NCBI GenBank assembly: GCA_947367115.1
Contig: CANBCW010000008.1
Span: 1-45,795, forward strand
Reading direction: 5' to 3'
Length of the DNA stretch: 45,795 bases
DNA from: an uncultured Clostridia bacterium
Lineage (GTDB): Bacteria; Bacillota; Clostridia; Oscillospirales; Oscillospiraceae
The position numbers and the translations under genes were made by a program. The notes beneath the pieces were generated by a model, which saw only the letters and a list, made by a program, of their open reading frames with translations, made no database searches and was not told the DNA's origin. Positions 23,288 to 33,000 of this stretch are shown here, one piece after another. The first letter of the stretch is position 1, and the number at the start of each line of letters is the position of its first letter.

Positions 23288-24190
23288 ATGAACGCCATTG
23301 AGATACGAAACTTGACCAAGAGCTTCCGGGGACTGTATGCCTTGGATCATCTGAATATGACCGTTCCCGTGGGCGCCATCTATGGCTTTATCGGCGAGAA
23401 CGGCAGCGGCAAGTCCACCACGGAGAAGCTGATCTGCGGCCACCTGGTACCGGATGAGGGCGAGATCAAGCTGTTCGGCCGGGACTACACCGATCCCGGC
23501 GTCCGGGTTCGGGTGGGCGCCTTGATCGAAAACGCGGGCTGTTTCCCCAATTCCAGTGTGTGGGATAACCTGATGATGCAGGCCATCAATCTGGGTCTTC
23601 CCAACCGGGACGAGGAGATCAACCGGGTGCTGGAGATCGTCCGTATGGAGGACTCCGCCAACATCAAGTTTAAGAGTTGTTCCCTGGGTATGAAGCAGCG
23701 CATCGGTATCGCTATGGCGCTGCTGGGCGACCCGGCTCTGCTGATCCTGGACGAGCCGATCAACGGTCTGGACACCGACGGTATGCGCATCATGCGGGAG
23801 ATTCTCATTGACATTACCCAAAAGTACGGCTGCACCGTTCTCATTTCCTCCCATCTGCTGGGCGAGCTGGAGAAGATCGCCACCCACTACGGCATCATCC
23901 GTCAGGGTAAGATGATCATGGAGTTGTCTGCTGCCGAACTGGAAGGCCGTGCAAGAGTCTTTGTGTCCCTGAAAACTAAGGATATGCAGGGCGCGCTGGC
24001 GGTACTGAAAGCGAAATTCGGCAATGTCCGTATGGAGGAAACGTATCTCCGTGTTTATGATGTGGACGATACCGAAACCATCGTGGACTGCCTGATGAAG
24101 AACGGCCATGTGGTCAGTGAGATCCACAAGAACAAGATCGGTCTGGAAGAATACTACATCGAGCTGATGAGCCAGAAGGAGGGAAAGTAA
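23288..24190 (+). CDS. ABC exporter ATPase 1 (BcrA/LanF-like)
   Basis: A 300-residue ATPase: Walker A GENGSGKST (about 38-46), signature SLGMKQR, Walker B LLILDEPINGLD, and an H-loop in ISSHLLGEL. At the Q-loop position the sequence reads GALIENAG, with Glu in place of Gln. This E-loop is known from lantibiotic-immunity LanF ATPases. The C-terminal third (about 215-300) is the usual accessory domain of the BcrA/ABC-2 class. It pairs with the permease that begins 1 nt after its stop. Likely role: expulsion of a peptide or amphiphile, or membrane-stress defence. Confidence 0.9.
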   Translation: MNAIEIRNLTKSFRGLYALDHLNMTVPVGAIYGFIGENGSGKSTTEKLICGHLVPDEGEIKLFGRDYTDPGVRVRVGALIENAGCFPNSSVWDNLMMQAINLGLPNRDEEINRVLEIVRMEDSANIKFKSCSLGMKQRIGIAMALLGDPALLILDEPINGLDTDGMRIMREILIDITQKYGCTVLISSHLLGELEKIATHYGIIRQGKMIMELSAAELEGRARVFVSLKTKDMQGALAVLKAKFGNVRMEETYLRVYDVDDTETIVDCLMKNGHVVSEIHKNKIGLEEYYIELMSQKEGK

Positions 24191-24191
24191 T

Positions 24192-25025
24192 ATGAAACAT
24201 GAACTTCGCTTTGAATCTCCCAGCTTCGGCAAGCGGCTGAAAGGTATGCTGGGCGTGGACTTCTACCGCCTGTTCCATACCCCTATGTATTACATCTTTC
24301 TGGCTATCGCCGCCCTGATCCCTGCTCTGATTTTGGGTACCACCGGCATGACCGATCCCCAGACCGGCGTGGCCACGGCACCTCTGTACACCAATGCCTG
24401 GAACGCTATCGCTGCCGATAGCCCTCTGTATGCGTTCAGCAACATTGGCGAATACGCCAACATGAACATGGTGTTCATCTTCGGCGGCATCATGGTGTCC
24501 ATTTTCATCGGCCATGACTACAAGAGCGGCTATGTCAAGCAGCTCTTTACCACCCACGCCAAAAAGCAGGACTACATGATGTCCAAGACCATCACCTGCG
24601 CTTTTGCCATGGCCTGTATGTGTGTGACATACCTGCTGGGCGCTGTGGTTGCCGGTCTGCTGGTGGGCATGGAGTTCTCCGGGAATGTGGGCTCCATTAT
24701 TATCGCTATCTTAAGCAAGATGGTCATGAGCCTGGGCTGGGCCAGCCTGTACACCTTCCTCAATGTGATTTTCAGAAGATACTTCGGCGTTTCCATTGCC
24801 TCCTCTTTCTTCTTCGGCACCGGCCTGCCCATCATCGCCATTGGTATGATCTTGGGCAACAACCTGGGCAGTGTACTGAATATCTTCCTGTACGGTTCTT
24901 CCGTGTATGCCTGCCTGAGTGCAACACCGCTGACGTTGGCAGTGTGCCTGGTCTGCTCTGCTGCTTGGGCGGTCATCTACAATGTGGCAGGAACGCAGAT
25001 CCTCTCCAAGTGCGATGTTTATTAA
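24192..25025 (+). CDS. ABC-2 type permease 1
   Basis: A 277-residue membrane protein with about six helices: a first TM after FYRLFHTPMYYIFLAIAALI, a large first loop (about 60-90), then GGIMVSIFIGHDYKSGYVKQ and later hydrophobic segments. The IGHDYKSGYVKQLF stretch is the ABC-2/LanE-LanG-type cytoplasmic motif. It belongs to the ATPase encoded immediately upstream. Confidence 0.88.
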   Translation: MKHELRFESPSFGKRLKGMLGVDFYRLFHTPMYYIFLAIAALIPALILGTTGMTDPQTGVATAPLYTNAWNAIAADSPLYAFSNIGEYANMNMVFIFGGIMVSIFIGHDYKSGYVKQLFTTHAKKQDYMMSKTITCAFAMACMCVTYLLGAVVAGLLVGMEFSGNVGSIIIAILSKMVMSLGWASLYTFLNVIFRRYFGVSIASSFFFGTGLPIIAIGMILGNNLGSVLNIFLYGSSVYACLSATPLTLAVCLVCSAAWAVIYNVAGTQILSKCDVY

Positions 25026-25037
25026 GGGGGTGCCGAT

Positions 25038-25934
25038 ATGAACGCAATTGAAATCAAAGGTTTGACCAAGAATTTTGGCTCCAAGCAGGCCTTGAAGGGT
25101 CTGAACATGACCGTTCCTGTCGGTGCCATCTATGGCTTCATCGGTGAGAACGGCTCCGGCAAGTCCACCACGGAAAAGCTGATGTGCGGTCTGCTGGTTC
25201 CCGACGGCGGCTCCATCAAGCTCTACGGCAAGGACTATCGTGATGCCGAGGTACGTTCCCATGTGGGTGTCCTCATTGAGTCTCCCGGCTGCTTCCCCAA
25301 TTACAGCGTATGGAACAATATGCTTCTCCAGGCGGCGAACCTGGGCATTAAGAACGCCGAGGCCGAAGTCCGCAAAGTTCTGAAAATCGTCCGCATGGAA
25401 GGCGCAGCTTCCAACAAGTTCAAGAACTGCTCCTTGGGCATGAAGCAGCGCATCGGCATTGCTTTTGCTCTGCTGGGCAATCCCAAGCTGCTGATCTTGG
25501 ATGAGCCTATCAACGGCCTGGATGTGGATGGTATGCGGATCATGCGGGAAGTCCTGGCGGACATCGCCAAGCTGGGCTGCACCGTTGTGATCTCTTCTCA
25601 TGTGCTGGGCGAGCTGGAGAAGATCGCCACCCATTACGGCATCGTCCGGGGCGGCAAGATGATCAAGGAAATGACCGCCGCCGAACTGGAAGCAAGCTGC
25701 CGCACCTATGTAGCCTTGCAGACCAAGGAAATGAATCGGGCTAAGGCACTGCTGGCCTGCAAGTATTCCCGGGTGGAGGAAGACGAAAACGGGCTTCTCC
25801 GGGTGTATGATGCCAAAGAGCCGGAGGAGATCGTGCAGTATCTGTACGACAACGGCATCCTGATCAGCGAGATCAAGACAGCAAAGATCGGCCTGGAAGA
25901 ATACTACATTGATCTGATGAAGGAGGGTAAGTGA
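25038..25934 (+). CDS. ABC exporter ATPase 2, tandem copy of ATPase 1
   Basis: A 298-residue ATPase nearly collinear with the 23288-24190 product (both start MNAIEI and share PVGAIYGFIGENGSGKSTTE). Signature SLGMKQR, Walker B LLILDEPINGLDVDGM and H-loop ISSHVLGELEK are intact. It also has Glu at the Q-loop (GVLIESPGCF). A duplication of the ATPase-permease pair explains the arrangement, and divergence is greatest in the C-terminal accessory domain. Confidence 0.9.
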   Translation: MNAIEIKGLTKNFGSKQALKGLNMTVPVGAIYGFIGENGSGKSTTEKLMCGLLVPDGGSIKLYGKDYRDAEVRSHVGVLIESPGCFPNYSVWNNMLLQAANLGIKNAEAEVRKVLKIVRMEGAASNKFKNCSLGMKQRIGIAFALLGNPKLLILDEPINGLDVDGMRIMREVLADIAKLGCTVVISSHVLGELEKIATHYGIVRGGKMIKEMTAAELEASCRTYVALQTKEMNRAKALLACKYSRVEEDENGLLRVYDAKEPEEIVQYLYDNGILISEIKTAKIGLEEYYIDLMKEGK

Positions 25935-25935
25935 C

Positions 25936-26709
25936 ATGAAACGCTTGAAAACGATGCTCCATGTGGATTTCCGCAGAATGTTCACCATGCCGCTGCTCTA
26001 CATCATGGTCGGTATTTGTATGGTTATCCCGGTTCTGATTTTGGTGATGACGACTATGATGGACGGTTCTGTGTCCGTGAATCCCCAGACCGGTGTAGAA
26101 ACGGTCATTGAAGGCTTTGACAACGCATGGCAGATTATCGGCACGGTCAGCGGCTCCGATTCTGCCATGGTGATGGATATGACCAGCATGTGCAACATCA
26201 ATCTGCTGTACTTTGCGGTGGCAGTTCTGGCCTGCATCTTTGTTTCAGATGACTTCCGCAGCGGCTACGCAAAGAACCTGTTTGCTGTTCGTTCTAAAAA
26301 GGGTGACTATGTGATTTCCAAGACCGTTGTCTGCTTTGTAGGCGGCGCGCTGATGTTCCTGGCCTTCTTTGCGGGCTCTCTGCTGGGCGGCACCATTGCT
26401 GGACTGCCCTTTGACATGACCGGCTTTGGCGTGGACGGCCTTGTGATGTGCCTGCTCAGCAAGATCTTCCTGATGCTGCTGTTTGTGGCGATTGCTGTTC
26501 TTGCAAGCTGCGTCGGCAAGCAGAAGCTGTGGGTTGGGCTCGTCGGGTCCTGCATGGTGGGGATGTTGTTCTTTATGATGATCCCCATGCTGACACCCCT
26601 GAATGCCACCGCTATGAATGCTGTTTTGTGTCTGGCAGGCGGTGCCATCTTCAGCGTGGGCCTGGGTCTGATCAGTAAGACCGTATTGAACAAGACAAGT
26701 TTGGTGTAA
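25936..26709 (+). CDS. ABC-2 type permease 2
   Basis: A 257-residue membrane protein with about six helices. Like permease 1 it starts with a short cytoplasmic segment (LHVDFRRMFTMPLLYIMVGI) and contains VSDDFRSGYAKNLFAVRSKK after the second helix. It begins 1 nt after ATPase 2 and ends the operon. Confidence 0.88.
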   Translation: MKRLKTMLHVDFRRMFTMPLLYIMVGICMVIPVLILVMTTMMDGSVSVNPQTGVETVIEGFDNAWQIIGTVSGSDSAMVMDMTSMCNINLLYFAVAVLACIFVSDDFRSGYAKNLFAVRSKKGDYVISKTVVCFVGGALMFLAFFAGSLLGGTIAGLPFDMTGFGVDGLVMCLLSKIFLMLLFVAIAVLASCVGKQKLWVGLVGSCMVGMLFFMMIPMLTPLNATAMNAVLCLAGGAIFSVGLGLISKTVLNKTSLV

Positions 26710-26789
26710 TTTTTCTCCTCACTGCTGTTTTGGCATGCGGGTGGCAAATGGGAAACCCCCATGATAAAATCTGGCGAATAACAAATTTT

Positions 26790-26820
26790 GCCCCCGATTT
26801 TGCAAGAAATCGGGGGCTTT
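26790..26820 (+). terminator. Terminator after the tandem ABC operon
   Basis: A 10 bp GC-rich stem (26791-26800 with 26807-26816) and a short CTTTGTG tail. Confidence 0.65.
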
Positions 26821-26823
26821 GTG

Positions 26824-26853
26824 TTGCATTTTGGGAGCCAGATATAGTATAAT
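26824..26853 (+). promoter_or_regulatory. Promoter of the CapA-like lipoprotein gene
   Basis: TTGCAT (26824-26829), 18 bp, TATAAT (26848-26853). Confidence 0.7.
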
Positions 26854-26882
26854 AACCAAAAACTACTATATGGAGGAGCAAT

Positions 26883-28229
26883 ATGCAGCGGAAAATACGG
26901 TATTTACTGTCAGCGATACTTGCTCTGTCGTTGTGCTTAACGGCATGTACGGCCGGATCCGGGAATCCCGACATCACCGATGGCACGGAGCCGGAAGGCA
27001 GCTCGGTTGCAAGCACCGGGAATACGGATCAGACGACGGAGTCAACTGATCCCAAACCCTCAGACCCCGAACCCTCGGATCCCGAACCCTCAGACCCCGA
27101 GCCCTCAGACCCCGAACCTTCAGATCCGGAACCCTCAGACCCCGAACCTTCAGATCCGGAACCCTCAGATCCCGAACCCTCGGATCCAAAGCCCACAGAT
27201 CCAACGCCCTCAGACCCGAACCCCATCGATCCAAAGCCTTCGGAACCAGAGGATGGGATCACCCAAATCACCCTCACATTCGTGGGTGACTGTACATTCG
27301 GCAGAAATCAAAAGCACAATTATGCGAACTCCTTTGATGATTACTACGACCGCTATGGCGCTGACTACTTCCTGAAGAATGTCCGCCCAATCTTTGAAAA
27401 CGATGACATTACGGTCATAAATCTGGAAGGCTCTTTGACTACCTCTACAGATATCCAGGACAAAATGTGGAACCATAAGGGGGATCCGGAGTATACCAAG
27501 ATCATGACAGGCTCCTCGGTGGAGGTCGCAACCATGGGGAACAATCATCGTCTGGATTACGGTCAGTCGGGATGTGACGAAACGATTCAGGTCTTGGAAG
27601 AGGCTGGGATCGGTTACTGCTATGACGATGTTTATCTGATTCAAGAGGTCAAGGGCGTGAAGGTCGGCTTCGTATCCGTCAATGAGCATTACGACGGCAC
27701 TGCAGTGGAAGTCTGGCTGGCCGAGGGATATGAGTATCTGCGGCAGCAGGGCTGCGCCATTGTGGTGGCCTGTGTTCATTGGGGGCTTGAGAAAACATCG
27801 GAGCTCAATGATTACCAGCTCGAGCTGGGGTATAAGCTCATCGATATGGGATACGATCTTGTAGTGGGCAACCATCCCCATGTTTTGCAGGCAATGCAGG
27901 TTTACAAGGGACGTTTTATTTGCTATAGCTTGGGCAACTTCTGTTATGGCGGAAACAAGAACCCAGCTGATAAGGACAGCGGGATCTTCCAGCAGACCTT
28001 TACTTTGGTTGATGGAGAGCTGCAGCATGACGTGAACGCTCGGTTTATTCCCTGTTTTCTGTCCGGCTCCACCAACCGCAATGATTACCAGCCTACCCTG
28101 GCAACAGGGGAAGAATATGACCGGATCATTCAAAAAATAAACAGCTACAGTGAAGTTTTTGGACTTACCTTTGATGACGAAGGGAAGCCGGTTTTGAAAG
28201 ACGATGAAGAAAGCATAGACGGATTATGA
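26883..28229 (+). CDS. CapA family lipoprotein (metallophosphatase fold) with repeat stalk
   Basis: A 448-residue lipoprotein: signal with lipobox LTAC (Cys near residue 22), a Ser/Thr-rich segment, a stalk of about ten D-P-E-P-S repeats (about 56-125), then a CapA/PgsA-type domain. Family motifs visible are TFVGDCTFGRN, VINLEGSLT, VATMGNNHRLDYG, VACVHWGLE and VVGNHPHVLQ with FICYSLGNFCYGG. CapA proteins are linked to poly-gamma-glutamate or capsule anchoring and share the calcineurin-like fold; the substrate here is unknown. It has its own promoter and terminator and no capsule genes beside it. Confidence 0.9.
   Translation: MQRKIRYLLSAILALSLCLTACTAGSGNPDITDGTEPEGSSVASTGNTDQTTESTDPKPSDPEPSDPEPSDPEPSDPEPSDPEPSDPEPSDPEPSDPEPSDPKPTDPTPSDPNPIDPKPSEPEDGITQITLTFVGDCTFGRNQKHNYANSFDDYYDRYGADYFLKNVRPIFENDDITVINLEGSLTTSTDIQDKMWNHKGDPEYTKIMTGSSVEVATMGNNHRLDYGQSGCDETIQVLEEAGIGYCYDDVYLIQEVKGVKVGFVSVNEHYDGTAVEVWLAEGYEYLRQQGCAIVVACVHWGLEKTSELNDYQLELGYKLIDMGYDLVVGNHPHVLQAMQVYKGRFICYSLGNFCYGGNKNPADKDSGIFQQTFTLVDGELQHDVNARFIPCFLSGSTNRNDYQPTLATGEEYDRIIQKINSYSEVFGLTFDDEGKPVLKDDEESIDGL
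27049..27190 (+). repeat. Tandem 15-nt repeats coding for the DPEPS stalk
   Basis: About nine 15 nt units (CCCGAACCCTCAGAC and close variants) in tandem in frame. Unit count is likely to vary by slippage. It is coding DNA and not a CRISPR array. Confidence 0.85.
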
Positions 28230-28287
28230 GATGTCCGTCTGTGAAAAACGCTGTTACGGCAGCAAGCTCAATTGCATACTGTTTAAG

Positions 28288-28325
28288 CATCCCCTGGAAC
28301 TGCTGTTCCAGGGGATGTTATTTTA
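28288..28325 (+). terminator. Terminator after the CapA-like gene
   Basis: A perfect 13 bp stem (28288-28300 with 28305-28317), loop TGCT, then TTATTTTAT. Confidence 0.8.
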
Positions 28326-28399
28326 TACAAATGGATACGTTTCCAATTGGAGAGCTAAACAAAGATTAAAAAGTCCGGGGAATAACTTATTCCATTGAC

Positions 28400-28428
28400 T
28401 TGAATTAATTTTACAACAATGATAAACT
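28400..28428 (+). promoter_or_regulatory. Promoter of the radical SAM gene cluster
   Basis: TTGAAT (28400-28405), 17 bp, TAAACT (28423-28428). An overlapping TTGACT at 28395 gives poorer spacing. The resulting leader is about 130 nt. In the 335 bp gap 28230-28564 I otherwise see only the upstream terminator and this leader. Confidence 0.55.
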
Positions 28429-28466
28429 AATAATTAAGTTGGGTTAACAGTTCCCGACGGCGGAAA

Positions 28467-28529
28467 ATGCCGGTTTTCTGGTTGGATAAGTTGACAAGAC
28501 AACGAAACATCGATTCGTCTTCCATATAA
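28467..28529 (+). CDS. Possible 20-codon leader reading frame
   Basis: ATG at 28467 opens a 20-codon frame (MPVFWLDKLTRQRNIDSSSI) within the leader of the radical SAM gene, behind a weak GGCGGA. It might be a leader peptide or chance; nothing else supports it. Confidence 0.2.
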   Translation: MPVFWLDKLTRQRNIDSSSI

Positions 28530-28564
28530 GCGGAGCATCGGTTCTGGGGAAAAGGGGAGTGACT

Positions 28565-29710
28565 ATGGAAGCGGCCAATATACCCATGCAGCCTCAGGTA
28601 CGCAAGTATTTTTACCAAAAGGCCGCCAGTAATCTGACACCCATCAGCGGCACCTTTGAGCTGACACCCCGGTGCAATATGAACTGCCGGATGTGTTACA
28701 TCCGCATGTCTGAAAGCGAAATGTGTGCGCGGGGCAGGGAATATACTGCCGCAGAATGGATCGACTTGGGACGAACCTGCGCGGAGCGGGGAATGCTGTT
28801 CCTGCTGCTCACCGGCGGTGAGCCTTTCCTGAGGAAAGATTTCCGGGAGATCTACACGGAACTGAAAAAGCTGGGACTGATGATCTCCATTAACACGAAC
28901 GCCACGCTCATCGACGAAAAAACAGTTCAGTGGCTCAGCGAGGATGCACCAACGAAGGTCAATGTGACGCTTTACGGCGGCTCCAATGAGACATATCAGC
29001 GCCTGTGCGGACATCCCTTTGGCTTTGATGCCGCCGCAAGGGCAGTAGATCTGATGAAGGAAGCGGGTATTTTCGTCAATATCAATTCCAGCTATACACG
29101 CTATAATGTGGATGACATGGAGTCCATTGTGGCATTCGGCAAGAGCCGTGGACTTCAGGTCAATGCGGCTACTTATATGTTCCCGCCGGTGCGCAGCGCC
29201 AGGGAAGGTGTTGCGGATGCATTAGTCCGCTTCACACCGGAGGAGTCCGGTATCGCCAGAGCCAGATTTGAGCTTTTGAACATGGAACCGGAAATGCTGG
29301 AGCAGCGCCTCCGCGCGTTGCATTCCGGGTGTGCCGATGCGGAGCTGTCCGATGAGGACTGTGAGCGGACGCCGGATGAAAAAATGGGCTGTATGGCAGG
29401 CAGAGCATCCTTCTGGGTCACGTGGGATGGGCGCATGACTCCCTGCGGCATGATGAATCAGCCTGTGTCCCGACCCTTTGAAACAGGCTTCGCGGAGGCG
29501 TGGCACACCATTACCACCGAAACGAACAAGCTTTTGCTCCCGGTGGCCTGCGGCAGCTGCAAAATGCGTTCGTCTTGCATGGTCTGTGGTGCTCTGTGCG
29601 CTGCGGAAGGGGATGGATGCAGCCATAAAAAGCCGGAATACCTGTGCGGTCAGACCCGGGTCTATTTGGCGGAGATGGAGAAAGCGTATCAGCGCTTGTA
29701 TGGAGGATAA
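28565..29710 (+). CDS. Radical SAM/SPASM protein, candidate peptide maturase
   Basis: A 381-residue enzyme. The radical SAM cluster motif is C37-x3-C41-x2-C44 (FELTPRCNMNCRMCY), with GGEPFLRKDF as the SAM-binding glycine motif. The C-terminal part is a SPASM-type region with at least seven cysteines: MGCMAGRASFWVTWDGRMTPCG, then CGSCKMRSSCMVCGALCAAEGDGC and YLCGQTR, which would bind auxiliary Fe-S clusters. Proteins of this build, encoded with PqqD-like partners, modify ribosomal peptides (PqqE, sactipeptide and ranthipeptide maturases). Here the PqqD-like gene follows after 3 nt and a small candidate substrate lies downstream. The start at 28565 has AGGGGAG upstream. The exact chemistry is not deducible. 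Confidence 0.9.
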   Translation: MEAANIPMQPQVRKYFYQKAASNLTPISGTFELTPRCNMNCRMCYIRMSESEMCARGREYTAAEWIDLGRTCAERGMLFLLLTGGEPFLRKDFREIYTELKKLGLMISINTNATLIDEKTVQWLSEDAPTKVNVTLYGGSNETYQRLCGHPFGFDAAARAVDLMKEAGIFVNINSSYTRYNVDDMESIVAFGKSRGLQVNAATYMFPPVRSAREGVADALVRFTPEESGIARARFELLNMEPEMLEQRLRALHSGCADAELSDEDCERTPDEKMGCMAGRASFWVTWDGRMTPCGMMNQPVSRPFETGFAEAWHTITTETNKLLLPVACGSCKMRSSCMVCGALCAAEGDGCSHKKPEYLCGQTRVYLAEMEKAYQRLYGG

Positions 29711-29713
29711 GCC

Positions 29714-29980
29714 ATGAAGATAGACAAGCAGTATATCCTCCGGCAGATTGCCGGAGACTATGTGATCATTCCTGCGGGAAAGACCACGCTGGAGTTTAAT
29801 GGGATGATCACCGTTAATGAGCAGGGGGCGTTTCTTTGGAAACAGCTTGGTGCGGAGATCACCGAGGAAAAGCTGGTGGACGCGGTGCTGGAGGAATATG
29901 AGATCGACCGGCAGACGGCGCAGGCGGATGTGGCAGAGTTTCTTGCCATCTTGCGCCATTGCAAAATGCTGAACGAATGA
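29714..29980 (+). CDS. PqqD-like peptide-recognition protein
   Basis: An 88-residue protein with the PqqD fold pattern: YILRQIAGDYVIIPAGKTTL in the beta part, MITVNEQGAFLWKQL, then helices with EEKLVDAVLEEYEIDRQTAQ and a final FLAILRHCKMLNE. PqqD-like proteins bind the leader of a precursor peptide and present it to the radical SAM enzyme. The near-adjacent position (3 nt) to the SPASM protein supports that role. The partner peptide is probably the 34673-34972 product (inference). Confidence 0.88.
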   Translation: MKIDKQYILRQIAGDYVIIPAGKTTLEFNGMITVNEQGAFLWKQLGAEITEEKLVDAVLEEYEIDRQTAQADVAEFLAILRHCKMLNE

Positions 29981-30038
29981 AATCGTCATTTCAAGCCTTG
30001 TGCTTTTTATCAAGGAAGAATTGAAAGGGGAAAAATGT

Positions 30039-33000
30039 ATGAATACTGTAAGCGTATGGAAAAGATCAGTTGCAATCTTCCTGGCTGCACTGATGATTGT
30101 CGGCATGATCCCGCTGTCACAGATGATGGCTACGGAGACCCTGGCGGCGAGCGGCACTACGATTTATTTTAAGCCCAGTTCAAACTGGAAAAGTGATGGT
30201 GCTCGTTTTGCTGTGTACTATTGGACAAGCAATGGCGACGGTTGGGTCGATCTGATTTGCTGTGCCGGAGTTTATTCGGCCGAAGTTCCGAGCTGCACTG
30301 GATTTAAATTTGTCAGACTCAACGGATCCACCACAGAGAATAATTGGGATAATAAATGGAACGAATGGTCTAATATGACGCTCTCAAGTATGGGCAGTAA
30401 CAACTGTTATACGATGTCTGGGTCGGGGTGGGATAACGGCAGCGGCACTTGGTCAACCTACACACCTCCAACACAGAGCGTTACAGTTTATCTTAACGTT
30501 GATGATCAGTGGGCACAGGATACCTGCTTCTACGTTTACTATTGGGCAGACGGCTGCAGTCACTGGGCCAAAATGACAGCGACGGGGACAGCGGGCATAT
30601 ATCAGGCACAGATCCTTTCTAGCCACACCTCTTTGATTTTTACGAAAATGAATAGCACTAGCGATGCAGGGGATTGGAGTAAGGTCAAGTATCAGACTGT
30701 AGATGCGACGCTTCCCAGCGATGGAAAGAATATGTATACGCTGACAGGTACGAGTTCCAGTAAGTATACTGGCACTTGGGGGACATATACCCCGCCAACC
30801 TGGAACCCCGTAGAAGGCAATTACTACTATGTTGATACGGATCTGGTGGACTACTTTAATGATGCCATCGCCGAAGATCCCAGTTCCACAAACAACCAGT
30901 CTTTCTATCAGTATAATTCTTCTCAATTTGCTTATATCAATCAGGCAATCTCCGGTCAGGGTTACACTTACCCGATGTACTTCGGCAACCTGTACTCCAT
31001 ATCCAACCGCTATGGATGGATTACGGATTATCAGTCATTGAATAACTGGTATACCGCAGTTAATGTGGCGCTTGAAGGCCAGAGCAATGCGGTTATTCAG
31101 GGGTTGGTAGGTTCCTCTTTGGATCAGTATGGGAATTTGACGGATCCGGAAACAGGCGCGGAACTGTTCTATTTCAACCAGTCAGCGGCAAATACATGGA
31201 AAGGTCCCAGTGGCTCCGCGGCAGCGAGCAATCCCATTATGGCCTACTATGACAATCTTCAGTTCCCCTTTGCAATGAATACGGATACCAATGGCGTTAC
31301 TACCTATTCCTACGATTCCGAGACCAGCGGTTATTATGTGTTCTTCGACAAGGAGACGAAAGCGTTTTACACCAGTGATACTCCGGCATATGACAACAAC
31401 AAGGATGCCGGTTTCTATCCGTTTAACACTCCTGGTGCGGCGCACTCCGAAATCAACCATGCTTTTGGTACCAAATTCACCATCGAGTTTACTGTCAGTG
31501 ACGAGGGTAAGATCAAAATAGTTGATAATGATGGCAACGCATCTTATCAGGACATTCTGTTTGAGTTTAAGGGCGACGATGATGTCTGGGTGTTCATTGA
31601 TGATCAGCTTGTTTTGGATATGGGTGGTGCGCACACCATGGCTACCGGTACCATCAACTTTGCGACACTGAAAGCCGAGGTGACCAACGGATTCAGCATC
31701 AATGCGTACGAAAATGAAAATGGTGACGGCAGTTTTGAAAACAAATACAAGTTCAGCAACGTCTACACCTATTGGGAGAATAATTACGCGAATAGCACAT
31801 ATAGCAAAGTGATCAGTGACACTGATTATGATTCGGGCAAAACTTTTAATGGAGAAAGAGCAATCGCTGCAACCGGCAAGATTACGACGGATTTCCCCCA
31901 AACGCTGGCAGATGCTTTTCAGGCGGAGTACGATAACGATACAGCTCAAGTTCATACTTTGACCATGTTCTACATGGAACGAGGAATGTTTGAATCCAAT
32001 ATGTCGATCTCCTTTACCATCAGTCCTTTGCCCTCCGGTTTGACTGTCAGTAAGGACATTGACAATGTGAACGCCGGCTTAAACAGTGCGGTGCAAGGCG
32101 TGGATAGCTTTGATTTCAGTGTTAACGCGAACAATGGGACGGTCACCTTTGATAACTATGTGCTGACTGACCACAATGGCGTTTCCACCAATATGACCAC
32201 CGGCAATAATACCATCGTGGGCGTTCGTGGCGACAAATACGCCAGCAGCTTTACCAATTCCAGCGGACAGACGGCCTTCACAGAGGGAACGGAGTTTGTC
32301 ATCACCGAAAGCATCGGTACAACAGTGTTCCAATACGACGGAGTAAAGTGGAGTGTATACGATGCGGATAACGGCTACAAAACGGAGAAGACTGGATCGG
32401 ATAGTTCAGCAGAATTCTCTTTTGCGGCTAATAAAACCAGCAACTACGCGCTGAACTTTGTCAACAGCATGGTGTCCGGCAGTTTGTCGCTGAAAAAGAT
32501 ATTTGCCGATGATAAGCTGGAGGGGTATAATACCCGGAGCTATACCTTTACTCTGAAATTGGATCTGGATGGCGACGGAACGACTTTCAAATCCTACGAA
32601 GCATATCCCAACATGGTTTATACCATCGATGGTGGAGAGGTACCGTACAAGACAGACAAAAATGGTCAGTTTACGCTACAGGCTGGGCAAACCGCTACAT
32701 TTGAAGGCATTCCTGCCGGTGCGAAGTACCAGATCGTTGAGACTTCCAGTGATTTGTATGACCAGACAGCGTCTACAAACCTGGAGGGTACGATTGAAGC
32801 GAACAGTACCATCGCGGCGACCATCACCAATGCGACCAACGTTAAGACGCTGAACAAGACAATCTATATTGTAAAGGGCAAAGACACTCCTTATACGCTG
32901 GATGAAGTTGTAAGCATCCACAATGGCAAAGGGGATATCGTTACCGGTCAAACCCTGACTGTGACCGCGAGCGGCAACACCTTTACGGTTACTGGCTCTG

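Noticed and set aside
27029..27277. Minus-strand frame rich in Gly-Ser-Glu repeats, and the possibility of a CRISPR array
   Set aside because: The repeats are 15 nt, in frame on the plus strand and without spacers. They code for the DPEPS stalk of the CapA-like lipoprotein.
29222..30157. 311-codon minus-strand frame across the SPASM and PqqD-like genes
   Set aside because: It is antisense to a clear radical SAM/SPASM protein and has no domain pattern of its own.
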